From positions 124,001 to 188,000 of the forward strand of contig NZ_VCEI01000025.1 in NCBI RefSeq assembly GCF_005860765.1: DNA of 64,000 nt, read 5' to 3'. The stretch comes from Dyadobacter sediminis (GTDB taxonomy: Bacteria; Bacteroidota; Bacteroidia; Cytophagales; Spirosomataceae). Below, one piece after another: positions 35,733 through 44,599 of the stretch. The translations under genes were made by a program, and so were the position numbers. Under the pieces are notes generated by a model, which was not told the DNA's origin, did not search any database, and saw only the letters and a program-made list of their open reading frames with translations. The first letter of the stretch is position 1; the number at the start of each line of letters is the position of its first letter.

Positions 35733-36518
35733 TTAAAAATTGGGTTTCAGCAGATATTTCGAGTAGAAATTATCGATCACTTTCACCGCTTCATCAGGCG
35801 TATCCACAACGCTGATGAGTTTAAGGTCTTCGGGATTGATATTTCCTTCAGTCAGCATCGTTCCTTTGATCCAGTCGAGCAATCCGGTCCAGTAACTGCT
35901 TCCGACAAGCACAATCGGGAAACGGCCGATTTTTTTTGTCTGTATCAAAGTCAATGCCTCAAAAAGTTCATCCAGCGTTCCGAAACCGCCAGGCATGACA
36001 ATAAATCCCTGGGAATATTTTACAAACATGACCTTTCTGACAAAGAAAAAGTCAAAGTTGATGTTTTTATCCGGATCGATGTAAATGTTGCTGTGTTGTT
36101 CAAAAGGCAGTTTGATGTTCAGACCGACGGATTTGCCGCCCTGCTGAAAAGCACCTTTGTTTCCCGCTTCCATGATACCGGGCCCCCCGCCGGTGATGAC
36201 ACCGTAGCCATGCCTGACCAGTTTAGCTGCAATGTCTTCAGCAGTTTTATAATGCGGATTGTCGGCCGGCGTACGGGCAGAACCGAAAAGAGAAACGCAG
36301 GGGCCTATTTTGGCCAGTTTATCAAAACCCTCAACAAATTCGGCCATGACCTTGAATACAACCCAGGAATCGGCACTTTTTATTTCATTCCAGTTTCTAT
36401 CCTCAAATGCTTCCTTGATGCGTTTTTCATCTTCCGGAACTGCCGGATTGAGAAGGGATACGTCAATGAGCTGTGAATTTTCTGTTTTTACTTGTTCATC
36501 CATACTTAAAAATTCCAT
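35733..36518 (-). CDS. TIGR00730/LOG-family Rossmann-fold protein
   Basis: A protein of 256-261 residues of the LOG (lonely guy) family, putative nucleotide phosphoribohydrolases that release cytokinin-like bases or cleave AMP-type nucleotides. Marks are CVSLFGSART, the GGGPGIMEAGNKGA loop and the diagnostic PGGFGTLDELFE. Two starts are possible, 36518 (MEFLSMDEQ) or 36503 (MDEQVK). The N-terminal extension of about 75 residues before CVSLFGSA is usual in the longer subgroup. It is convergent with the ComEA-like gene, 15 bp apart. Confidence 0.88.
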   Translation of the reverse strand: MEFLSMDEQVKTENSQLIDVSLLNPAVPEDEKRIKEAFEDRNWNEIKSADSWVVFKVMAEFVEGFDKLAKIGPCVSLFGSARTPADNPHYKTAEDIAAKLVRHGYGVITGGGPGIMEAGNKGAFQQGGKSVGLNIKLPFEQHSNIYIDPDKNINFDFFFVRKVMFVKYSQGFIVMPGGFGTLDELFEALTLIQTKKIGRFPIVLVGSSYWTGLLDWIKGTMLTEGNINPEDLKLISVVDTPDEAVKVIDNFYSKYLLKPNF

Positions 36519-36540
36519 TTAGTTGTTAATTCATATATCG

Positions 36541-36548
36541 TAGCTTTG
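36541..36548 (+). promoter_or_regulatory. -7-like box TAGCTTTG upstream of rpiB
   Basis: An exact TAnnTTTG match on the plus strand, with a TTG at 36523-36525. It would give rpiB a leader of about 165 nt. It lies just outside the LOG gene start on the other strand. Confidence 0.4.
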
Positions 36549-36716
36549 CAGTTGCCGGAAAGCCGCTCTAAGCAGTCAGGAAGATCAATTATTAACAAAG
36601 CACATGTTGTAAAAACGGCTGCTCCCGACTAATTTTAACAATTACTTAGTTTAAAATTATACATTTAAAAACCCTTTTATTTTGTATATAAACGGGTTAC
36701 ATATAACAACAAAATA

Positions 36717-37148
36717 ATGAGAAAAATTGCTATCGGTTCGGACCATGCCGGTTTTCCTTATAAAGAGCCTGTAACACAATGGCTTATTACAAACGGTTTT
36801 GAAGTAAAAGATTTCGGCACATACAGTGCCGATTCCGCTGACTACGCCGATTTTGCACATCCGGTTGCAAGTGCCGTGGAAAGCGGGGAATTTGAGAAAG
36901 GAGTTTTGCTATGCGGAAGCGGCCAGGGCGTGTGCATTACGGCGAACAAACATGCCGGAATCCGTGCCGCGCTGGTCTGGGATGCGCCGCTGGCGCAGCT
37001 GGCACGCCAGCATAACGATGCCAACGTAATTTGTTTCCCGGTAAGGTTTATTGAGCTGGAAACAGCACTGGCAAGCATTGAAGCATTTCTGAGCACTGAA
37101 TTTGAAGGCGGCAGGCATCAGGCGCGCGTAGATAAAATTGCCTGCTAG
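36717..37148 (+). CDS. rpiB: ribose 5-phosphate isomerase B
   Basis: A 143-residue cytoplasmic sugar isomerase interconverting ribulose 5-phosphate and ribose 5-phosphate in the pentose phosphate pathway. Family marks are the N-terminal IAIGSDHAGFPYK, the CGSGQGVCITANKH loop with the catalytic cysteine (about residue 65), the NVIC segment and the C-terminal GGRHQARVDKI, where Arg and His bind phosphate. The length is normal. The stop overlaps the convergent membrane-protein gene by 4 bases. Confidence 0.95.
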   Translation: MRKIAIGSDHAGFPYKEPVTQWLITNGFEVKDFGTYSADSADYADFAHPVASAVESGEFEKGVLLCGSGQGVCITANKHAGIRAALVWDAPLAQLARQHNDANVICFPVRFIELETALASIEAFLSTEFEGGRHQARVDKIAC

Positions 37149-38557
37149 ATTTTCTTCTGGTAAATGCCCTTCCAGGGACTGGCTTCGTACTGTTTTTGTA
37201 ATGCCGGAACACGGTTCAGCAGTTTCGGCATGATATTCACCTTGTCTACAACGTAGTCGGGCGGATCTTTGCGGAAGTTGTCATAAACATGGATGACGCT
37301 GTCAAAATTGTCGAGGTTCATCAAATCGTAGCTCGCCAGTTCCCAGTTGAGATAAGGCGTTGCCGTGTAATTATTAATGTATTCTCCCGTATGCTGCCCG
37401 AGCACCAGAATGCGTTTGCTGCGGATCTGGCCGGGCAGGTTTGCCGGTCTTGCCCTGAGGTTTTCCAGTCTGCCCATGCTGACGCCGGGTACCACGCCAC
37501 GCAATCCCTGATATTGTATAAGCAAAATAATCCCGCCCATTAAAGTAAACTGAAGCTCGTCCGAAAAGCTGTTTTTCCTGAAACTCTGAAAATAATGCGT
37601 GGCAAAGAAAGCAGCCGGCGGTACAAAGATTACGAACTGCATCGGCGCAAGGAACTGCATGAGCGGTATGGTGAAAACAGCCGTTATGAACCATAGAGCC
37701 ATCACCTGCTGAATCCGGGTTTGGTAACTTACAAAACGCATGGTGGTGAAAATCCGCATGAAACCCATTACTCCAAAACCCAGCGGCAGCAGGAGGGAGG
37801 CAATCAGCGAAGTGAAATCGTTCAGATTATATTGTTTCACCTGAAAAACAGAAGTGAGCAGATTCCTGTTCAGACTTTCCATGCCGTTGTTCATGTAAAA
37901 AAACAGCACGACCATCAGCAGCGGAAAAACAGAACCGAACATGCCGAGCAGGTGATGTCGGACCGTAGAGCCGGTATAAAAAAGCAGCGCCAGAAAAGCC
38001 CAGATCATGAATAAGGATGCCGGAAGATAAAACAGCGTGGCAATTCCGACATACAGACCCATTTCAAAAACCTGCGGGCTGACTTCTCTTCTTACGAGTA
38101 TCTTGACAATAGCCCCGAATGCAAATAGCAGAAAAGTGTTGGCCATGAGCATGGGCGAAAGCGTGCCCATATCAAATGAAATGTTCAGGAAAAGCGCGTA
38201 CAGTGCGCCGGGAATAAAACTGCGCTCCGGAAATACTTCCCTGGAATGAATGACGTAATTGAAATAGACGATCTGGACAATGGAAACGGTAATGGCGGCA
38301 AGCTGATAAATCCATTGCGTCCGTCCGAAAAGGCTGTCGATAAGCCAGTAAGTCAATCCCGAAAAAGGACTTACATTATCCCATACGTCGCGGTAAAGCA
38401 TAAAGCCCCGGCCCATTTGTTCGCCAACCAGCATCCAGCTCAGTTCGGGTATAAGCAAAGGTGCGCCGCCCAGAAAAAACGGCAGCCGGAGCAGCAGGAA
38501 AAATACAATCAGACTGATGGTCTGATACCGTGCGTTAACGCGAAAGAAGCTTAACAA
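37145..38557 (-). CDS. multi-pass membrane protein, DUF6427-like
   Basis: A 470-residue integral membrane protein with about ten hydrophobic segments over residues 12-355 (for example ISLIVFFLLLRLPFFL and LLGMFGSVFPLLMVVLFF), then a soluble C-terminal part of about 115 residues (SKRILVLGQHTGEYINN...). The N-terminal PFFLGGAPLLIPELSWMLVG and early VWDNVSPFSG loops recall the DUF6427 or glycosyltransferase-like membrane proteins of gliding Bacteroidota; I hold that lightly. It is convergent with rpiB and followed upstream by rbfA on the other strand. Confidence 0.6.
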   Translation of the reverse strand: MLSFFRVNARYQTISLIVFFLLLRLPFFLGGAPLLIPELSWMLVGEQMGRGFMLYRDVWDNVSPFSGLTYWLIDSLFGRTQWIYQLAAITVSIVQIVYFNYVIHSREVFPERSFIPGALYALFLNISFDMGTLSPMLMANTFLLFAFGAIVKILVRREVSPQVFEMGLYVGIATLFYLPASLFMIWAFLALLFYTGSTVRHHLLGMFGSVFPLLMVVLFFYMNNGMESLNRNLLTSVFQVKQYNLNDFTSLIASLLLPLGFGVMGFMRIFTTMRFVSYQTRIQQVMALWFITAVFTIPLMQFLAPMQFVIFVPPAAFFATHYFQSFRKNSFSDELQFTLMGGIILLIQYQGLRGVVPGVSMGRLENLRARPANLPGQIRSKRILVLGQHTGEYINNYTATPYLNWELASYDLMNLDNFDSVIHVYDNFRKDPPDYVVDKVNIMPKLLNRVPALQKQYEASPWKGIYQKKI

Positions 38558-38768
38558 GAAGTTGGCGGATTATAGATCTTAATCGGAATAACTTTCACGA
38601 AATTACAACTCCGTATTCTACAATAACAAAATAAGTATGGATATTTGTACTTATTATATAGGAGCAGGGGGATTTTGAAGATGCAGGTTTGTTGGCACAA
38701 CAAGATGCAGCGCAGGGTGCTCAGGATATTGATTCAGGCAGCTTACCGGCTGACAATGATTTGAAACT

Positions 38769-39152
38769 ATGGAATCTAAAAGACAACAAAAAGTAGGAAG
38801 GCAGATACAAAAGGACCTTGGTGAAATTATCCAGAAAGATGCGCAGCACCTGACAAACGGATCTTTCGTAACCATCACCGCCGTGCGCGTTACGCCTGAC
38901 CTCAGCATAGCAAGAGCTTATCTCAGTTTTTTGCCTGATAAAAACAAAAAGATGCTGCTGGAAACAATTCAGGAAAATACCCGTTTTATCCGTCAGAAAC
39001 TGGCGGAAAGAGTTCGTCACCAGTTACGCATTGTTCCGCATCTTCAGTTTTATATGGACGATACGGCGGAATATGCAGCTAAAATGGATTTGCTTTTTTC
39101 TGATATCGTCATTCCGCCGGCGCAGCCCGACAGTGAAGATGAATCCAATTGA
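38769..39152 (+). CDS. rbfA: 30S ribosome-binding factor
   Basis: A 127-residue ribosome maturation factor that binds late 30S precursors near the 5' helix of 16S rRNA. The KH-like fold shows as RQQKVGRQIQKDLGEIIQ at the start, the central VTPDLSIARAYLSFLP and the end motif VPHLQFYMDDTAEYAAKMD. The length is normal. The next gene starts 18 bp downstream, so the two are likely co-transcribed, an arrangement common in Bacteroidota. Confidence 0.94.
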   Translation: MESKRQQKVGRQIQKDLGEIIQKDAQHLTNGSFVTITAVRVTPDLSIARAYLSFLPDKNKKMLLETIQENTRFIRQKLAERVRHQLRIVPHLQFYMDDTAEYAAKMDLLFSDIVIPPAQPDSEDESN

Positions 39153-39170
39153 TTTCAACTGCGGCTTTTG

Positions 39171-40397
39171 ATGGATCTTTCATACAGGATTGCAGTTCGC
39201 TATTTTTTTTCCAGAAACAAACGCAGTTTCATCAGTCTGATCGCTCGCATTGCCATGGCCGGCGTTGCCGTGGGTACCATGGCGATGATTGTTGTTTTGT
39301 CTGTTTTTAACGGAATGGAAGATCTGAACCGCAAGATTTTTAAAACTTTTGATGCCGACGTGAAGATTTCTCCGCGTGAAGGAAAAAGATTTCAGGTTTC
39401 TGATTCATTGATTTCCATAATAAAATCGGTAAACGGAGTAAAATCGGTTACACAAGTTATTGAAGACAACGCGCTGGCAAGGTACGGAAGCCAGCAAATG
39501 ATTGTGAGGCTGAAAGGCGTAGATGAAGGTTTTGAACAGCAGGGCCAGCTGGATACTGCGCTTGTTCAGGGTTCGCTGAAGTTGTACGGTCCCAATGGAA
39601 CGCCTTATGCGGTTATAGCAGAAGGAATCAGGAACGCATTGTCGATTTCGCTGGAAGATGTCATTGTGCCGCTTGAACTTCTGTATCCGCGTACAGGTAC
39701 CAAAACGCTGAACGTTACGTCTGCCGAAGCTTTTAACCACATTACCTTGCGGCCGGGCGGAATTTTCTTTATCGAAGCACGTTACGATGATTATGTTATT
39801 GCACCGCTTTCGCTTGTTTCTACGCTCATGGAATACGGCAGTCAGCGTTCTGCACTTGAAATAAAGACAATACCCGGTTTTTCAGAATACAAGATCAGCA
39901 GGGCAATCGGAGAAAAGCTGGGTGAGAATTTTGTGGTAAAAGACCGGGATTCGCTGAATTCGGATCTGCTCCGCGCCATTCGCCTGGAAAAACTTTTTGT
40001 CAGCGTAACCTTGTCGCTGATTATTCTGGTGGCCGCGATCAACATTTTCTTTTCGTTAAGCATGCTTGCCATCGAGAAGAAAAAAGATGTTTCTATGCTG
40101 TACGCGCTCGGTGCCGGGCCGGCGCTTATCCGGAGAATATTTCTGGCGGAAGGAGCCATTGTTGCGTTGTCGGGTGCCATATTCGGGCTTTGCGGAGGGA
40201 TCGCGATTTGCCTTCTTCAGATCCGCTACGGTTTTGTATCCATGGGCATGACCACTTCGCTGATTGATGCGTATCCCGTCAAATTAATGTGGCAGGACAT
40301 ACTCTACACAGGTGTCATTGTCGTTATTATTACTATGATCGTTTCTTATATTCCAGCCCGAAGAGCAGCAGACGCAGGCCAGATTTTACGCGTTTAA
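39171..40397 (+). CDS. LolC/LolE-like lipoprotein-releasing permease
   Basis: A 408-residue inner-membrane permease with a single FtsX domain, of the type that extracts lipoproteins for transfer to the outer membrane. The start MDLSYRIAVRYFFSRNK is typical, followed by helix AMAGVAVGTMAMIVVLSVFNGME. The periplasmic part spans about 50-270. Helices follow near 275-400, with KKDVSMLYALGAGPALIRRIF as the coupling segment. TTG at 39168 could add one residue; I use the ATG at 39171. It is half the size of the array permeases and clearly a different subfamily. Its ATPase (LolD) is not in the window. Confidence 0.88.
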   Translation: MDLSYRIAVRYFFSRNKRSFISLIARIAMAGVAVGTMAMIVVLSVFNGMEDLNRKIFKTFDADVKISPREGKRFQVSDSLISIIKSVNGVKSVTQVIEDNALARYGSQQMIVRLKGVDEGFEQQGQLDTALVQGSLKLYGPNGTPYAVIAEGIRNALSISLEDVIVPLELLYPRTGTKTLNVTSAEAFNHITLRPGGIFFIEARYDDYVIAPLSLVSTLMEYGSQRSALEIKTIPGFSEYKISRAIGEKLGENFVVKDRDSLNSDLLRAIRLEKLFVSVTLSLIILVAAINIFFSLSMLAIEKKKDVSMLYALGAGPALIRRIFLAEGAIVALSGAIFGLCGGIAICLLQIRYGFVSMGMTTSLIDAYPVKLMWQDILYTGVIVVIITMIVSYIPARRAADAGQILRV

Positions 40398-40477
40398 GCT
40401 GATTTCCGGATTTGAAAATGACACTATACCATCTGAATATTTTGACTAACTATCCTGCAATCAATTCAAAAGCAGTT

Positions 40478-43078
40478 ATGACCGGAAAAAATAACAAGTT
40501 CTTCCACAACGGGCTGATCTGCATAATCTTTGGAGTTTTACTGATTTCCCCATTGGTTTCCCGTTCCGAAAAACACCGTGAAACGGCTGATACACTTTTC
40601 AGAAGAACACCCGGAACCATTACGCCGCAAGGACCATACCGTCCGGAAAACCCCAAAAAGAGCGATATTCTTTACACACGTCTGGATATTCAGTTTGACT
40701 GGGTAAAACAGCAGGCGCCGGCTTCTGCGGTACTGATGTTCAAACCGCATTTTTATCCGCAGAATACGCTGGAACTGGATGCCAAGGGATTTGATATCAA
40801 GGAAATTAACCTGCTGGATACACTTGCAAATTACGGTGATATTGCCGCCGGGGAAATAGCCGGCAAGGTGAAGAAAAAGCTCGAATACACGTATGACAAG
40901 CGTAAACTGATTGTCAAGCTCGGTAAAAACTATATGCGGAAAGATACGCTTTTTATCAAAATTGATTACGTCGCCAGACCGAACGACGTTCCGAGAGGAA
41001 AAGCGGACGACAACGTTTCGGACAAAGGACTTTATTTTATCAATGCCGACGGAATGGACGAAGGGAAACCGCGGCAGATCTGGACGCAGGGCGAAACCGA
41101 AGGAAGTTCCTGCTGGTTCCCGACCATTGATGCGCCGAATCAGAAATTTACACATGATTTTTACATTACCGTTGACAGCACTTACAAAACCTTATCAAAC
41201 GGACTGCTGATTTCGCAGGAAGAAAAGAAAAAAGGCATGCGTACCGATCACTGGAAACAGTCGCTTCCGCATGCGCCGTACCTTGCGATGCTTGCCGTCG
41301 GAGATTTTGCCGTTGCCAAAGACATGATGCCGAACGGGCTGGAACTCAGCTATTATGTAGAACCGAAATACGGAGCGGACGCACATGCGATTTTCGGTCG
41401 CACGCCTGAAATGATCGGTTTTTTTTCCAACGTATTCGGAATGGATTTTCCCTGGGAAAAGTATGCACAGATTGCAGTAAGGGATTTTGTGGCCGGCGCT
41501 ATGGAAAATACGACGGCAACGGTGCATGAGGAAGGCGTACAAAACGATACGCGCTCGCTTGTAGACGGCAATTCGGATGCGGTCATTGCGCATGAACTGG
41601 CGCATCACTGGTTTGGCGATTACGTTACCTGCGAGGAGTGGGGCCAGCTTCCGCTGAACGAATCTTTTGCCAATTATTCCGAATTCCTGTGGAGCGAATA
41701 CAATAACGGTAGATACGAGGCAGACTGGCAGAATCTTCAGGAAATGAGGGCATACCTTGCAGAGGCAGAAACCAAGCAGGTTCCGATGATCCGCTATTTT
41801 TACAAGGACCGGGAAAATATGTTTGACAGCCATTCCTACGCAAAAGGTGGCCGGATACTGCATATGCTGCGAACTTACGTAGGCGACGACGCTTTTTTTG
41901 CATCGCTGCAGCATTACCTGAAAACGCATGCATTCGGAACGGCGGAAATCGACGACCTGAGGATGTCATTTGAAAAAATCACCGGACAGGATATGAACTG
42001 GTTTTTCGATCAGTGGTTTCACAAGCCGGGACATCCGGTTTTAAAAATCCAGCAGGAATATGCAACAGCCGGTGGAGGAAAGGTTCTTTTAAAAGTAAAA
42101 CAGGCGCAGGATACGCTGGCTGCAACGGTTTATCGCTTGCCATTGAAAGTGGATGTATGGGTAAGCGGCAAGAAAAACCGGTATGACGTTACGCTGGATA
42201 AAGCTTCGCAAACACTGGAATTTCCAGCTGCCAAAAGACCGGACCTTGTTATTTTTGATGCAGATGCACAGTTGCTCGGCGTAATCGAGCACGAAAAATC
42301 ACGCAAGGAAATGCAGTTTCAATACCTGAATGCCGACCGGTTTCTGCATAAATACGAGGCACTTGCTTCACTTGAAGGTGCAATGGCCGATTCTACCGTC
42401 AAGAATATCCTGGTAAAAGCGATGAATGACCCATTCTGGAAACTTCGTCAGATGGCGATCAGTAACTTTGCCGAATATGACGGCACCGGGTTTGTCGATA
42501 TTGAAAAAGTAATTCAGGAACGTGCAAAACTTGATCCGCATCCGCAGGTCCGCACAGAGGCCATTATTACGCTTGCATCTTTTGGCGACAACAACAACGA
42601 TTCCATTTTCCGGGAAGCTTTGAGCGACAGCTCTTATCAGGTTGTTTCAGTAGCAATGGAAAAATACCTGATGGGCCAGCCGGATGACGCAAGCAGCATT
42701 GCCGCGCAGTTTGAGAATTCCCCGAATGACGCGATTGTCACTTCCGTTGCGAATTATTATGCCGGACTGGCGCAGCCTGAAAGGTTTGAATGGTTTCTGG
42801 AAAAAATGAAGCTGATGAAACCAACCGAGAAATATAATTTCCTGCAGGTTTTCGGAAAGTATCTGATCAAGTCAAAACAGGATATTCAAAGAAAAAGCAT
42901 TCCGGTGCTGGAAGGGCTTGCGCGTGACAATCCTTCGTATTTTGTACGGTTTGGTGCTTTTCAGGCACTTGGGCTGCTGACGGATATACAGGGTGTTTCT
43001 GCTTTGCGTAAAGACATCCGCTCCAAGGAAACAGAACCCAAGCTGAAAGAAATGTATAATCAGTTTGGTGATTTGTAA
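40478..43078 (+). CDS. M1-family zinc aminopeptidase
   Basis: An 866-residue exported aminopeptidase. I start at 40478 (MTGKNNKFFHNG), which puts the signal helix (LICIIFGVLLISPLV) near the N-terminus; the frame is open to 40412. The exopeptidase motif GAMEN (VAGAMENTTAT) and zinc site HELAHHWFGD with the downstream ligand Glu in NESFANY are intact, and Tyr in SYAKGGRIL fits the catalytic tyrosine region. A C-terminal helical repeat region (about 620-860) resembles HEAT-like repeats. It removes N-terminal amino acids from peptides, likely in the periplasm. Confidence 0.9.
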   Translation: MTGKNNKFFHNGLICIIFGVLLISPLVSRSEKHRETADTLFRRTPGTITPQGPYRPENPKKSDILYTRLDIQFDWVKQQAPASAVLMFKPHFYPQNTLELDAKGFDIKEINLLDTLANYGDIAAGEIAGKVKKKLEYTYDKRKLIVKLGKNYMRKDTLFIKIDYVARPNDVPRGKADDNVSDKGLYFINADGMDEGKPRQIWTQGETEGSSCWFPTIDAPNQKFTHDFYITVDSTYKTLSNGLLISQEEKKKGMRTDHWKQSLPHAPYLAMLAVGDFAVAKDMMPNGLELSYYVEPKYGADAHAIFGRTPEMIGFFSNVFGMDFPWEKYAQIAVRDFVAGAMENTTATVHEEGVQNDTRSLVDGNSDAVIAHELAHHWFGDYVTCEEWGQLPLNESFANYSEFLWSEYNNGRYEADWQNLQEMRAYLAEAETKQVPMIRYFYKDRENMFDSHSYAKGGRILHMLRTYVGDDAFFASLQHYLKTHAFGTAEIDDLRMSFEKITGQDMNWFFDQWFHKPGHPVLKIQQEYATAGGGKVLLKVKQAQDTLAATVYRLPLKVDVWVSGKKNRYDVTLDKASQTLEFPAAKRPDLVIFDADAQLLGVIEHEKSRKEMQFQYLNADRFLHKYEALASLEGAMADSTVKNILVKAMNDPFWKLRQMAISNFAEYDGTGFVDIEKVIQERAKLDPHPQVRTEAIITLASFGDNNNDSIFREALSDSSYQVVSVAMEKYLMGQPDDASSIAAQFENSPNDAIVTSVANYYAGLAQPERFEWFLEKMKLMKPTEKYNFLQVFGKYLIKSKQDIQRKSIPVLEGLARDNPSYFVRFGAFQALGLLTDIQGVSALRKDIRSKETEPKLKEMYNQFGDL

Positions 43079-43133
43079 TAAAAACTACTGAGTAAAAGTT
43101 CAGCTTTTCAGGTTAGTTGCCCGCTTCCGGCAT

Positions 43134-44198
43134 TCATTGCGGATCCAGGTAATAATCAAGATTTTCTTTTGTAATGATATCCAGCGGCAAAAACTTGATC
43201 GGCTGGATTTCTTTTTTAAAAACCAGATGATTGGCAAGCTGGTGAATTCCCCAGTAACCTTGTCCAAGCGGATTCTGATTGATCAGAAAGTTGATGATTT
43301 CCTTGTTTAAATAATTCAGGTTAGGTTTTAAAAGGTCATATCCGACCAGTTTGATGTGCCCGAGCTGATTTCGTTCCAGATAAGAGGCAACTTCAAAGGC
43401 TTTGGAATTGGTAACATAAATCGCTTTCAGTCCGGGTTCGTCTTTCAGGATGCTTTCCAGTTGCGGATCAATCGATTCGTTTTCAGCATAATTGATTTCC
43501 TTGCTGATCACTTTGAAGCTGCTTTTTTCCGGCAAGGTGTTAAAGTAGTCCCGAAAACCTTTTTCCTTGGTAATCAGATGTGCGGAATTTGAAATATCCT
43601 CGTTAACATGCGCCACCAGAATACTTCCGGGCGACTGAAGGCCGAAACACAATATTTTGGCTGCAAGGCAACCGCTTCTGTAGGAATCCTGCCCGATATA
43701 ACAAAGTGGATTTACAAGTTCAATCTGTGTGTTGAACAGCACGTAAGGAATGTTCAGTGCGGCCCATTCTTTAAAAAACGGCAATGCTTCCTTGTAAAAC
43801 ACCGGCGCAATCAGCAAGCCGTCCGGATGTTCTCTGGTTACTTCCTGCGCTTTTGCAATAAAAGACTGTTCTTCATGCGGATCAAAAATATACCGGCTGA
43901 TGGTAACGCCGTATTGACGGAGTTCCTTTTCTGCCTTTTCCATTCCCGTTTCAGGTGCTTCCCAATAGGAATCCATGTGCGGATCGGGAACAAGTGCGGC
44001 TAAATTGAATGTACGCTGCGATTTCAGCGACTGCGCAATAAAGTTCGGTTCGTAATTCAGTTCCTTTATAATGCCCAGGATTCGTTCACGAACATCGTCC
44101 GCTACTCTTCCGCGGTTATGCAGCACGCGATCCACAGTTCCCTTGGAGGTTTGCGCCTTTTCTGCAATGTCTTTAATTCTTACGATCTTTTTTTTCAC
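43134..44198 (-). CDS. LacI-family transcriptional regulator
   Basis: A 354-residue repressor-type regulator. The N-terminal helix-turn-helix reads IKDIAEKAQTSKGTVDRVL, with hinge IKELNYEPNFIAQSLK, followed by a periplasmic-binding-protein-like sugar domain (about 65-350; LAALVPDPHMDSYW, DGLLIAPVFYKEA, LVGYDLLKPNL). The effector is probably a sugar. Two LacI-like operators sit upstream in inverted orientation (44343-44385), and a TACATTTG -7-like box at 44258-44265 on the minus strand, so autoregulation is likely. No sugar-catabolic genes are adjacent, so the target genes are unclear. Confidence 0.9.
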   Translation of the reverse strand: MKKKIVRIKDIAEKAQTSKGTVDRVLHNRGRVADDVRERILGIIKELNYEPNFIAQSLKSQRTFNLAALVPDPHMDSYWEAPETGMEKAEKELRQYGVTISRYIFDPHEEQSFIAKAQEVTREHPDGLLIAPVFYKEALPFFKEWAALNIPYVLFNTQIELVNPLCYIGQDSYRSGCLAAKILCFGLQSPGSILVAHVNEDISNSAHLITKEKGFRDYFNTLPEKSSFKVISKEINYAENESIDPQLESILKDEPGLKAIYVTNSKAFEVASYLERNQLGHIKLVGYDLLKPNLNYLNKEIINFLINQNPLGQGYWGIHQLANHLVFKKEIQPIKFLPLDIITKENLDYYLDPQ

Positions 44199-44257
44199 TA
44201 TCGATTTGTATTCGGAAAAATATAGATGGTTACTTACAGATAAATAACAAGATTTTT

Positions 44258-44265
44258 CAAATGTA
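44258..44265 (-). promoter_or_regulatory. -7-like box of the LacI-type gene
   Basis: Read on the minus strand this is TACATTTG, an exact TAnnTTTG match about 60 bp before the start codon. A clear -33 element is not seen. Confidence 0.4.
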
Positions 44266-44342
44266 ATTTATAATAAAAATATGCTGATGCTGTTTGAACC
44301 CCGCCTTTGCAAATTGTACTGCAAGCATGCGGCAAATCAACC

Positions 44343-44385
44343 GTGTACGAACACAATCAGTAAAATCAGCAGCGTGTTCGTACAC
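44343..44385. promoter_or_regulatory. pair of inverted LacI-type operators
   Basis: GTGTACGAACAC (44343-44354) and its exact reverse complement GTGTTCGTACAC (44374-44385) are centred 31 bp apart, about three helical turns. Each is a quasi-dyad with a central CG, as LacI-family operators are. They lie about 80-120 bp upstream of the -7 box of the LacI-type gene. The rest of the 400-bp gap shows only the terminator at 44562-44597. Confidence 0.6.
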
Positions 44386-44561
44386 TTTTTTGAATTATAC
44401 TTGGAATAATGGATTTAACAATTAATTTTGTAATCAGTAATATAAATAGAATATTATTCCTGATCACGCCACTATCGCATTCCTAATATTTCAGCATTTA
44501 ATTCATCTGACCTTATTCCTGTCCTTAACCGTTTCTGAATTCCTGCTAATCCTAAATCCTG

Positions 44562-44597
44562 AAAAAAGCGTACGAAGTAAAAAACGTACGCTTTTTT
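44562..44597 (-). terminator. intrinsic terminator of the flavoprotein operon
   Basis: A perfect 13-bp stem (44562-44574 with 44585-44597) contains GCGTACG, with A/T runs on both sides; it lies directly after the stop of the gene ending at 44600. Confidence 0.85.
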
Positions 44598-44599
44598 AT

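Noticed and set aside
35724..36476. 250-codon plus-strand frame over the LOG-family gene
   Set aside because: The minus-strand LOG protein has clear family motifs, while the plus-strand frame has none.
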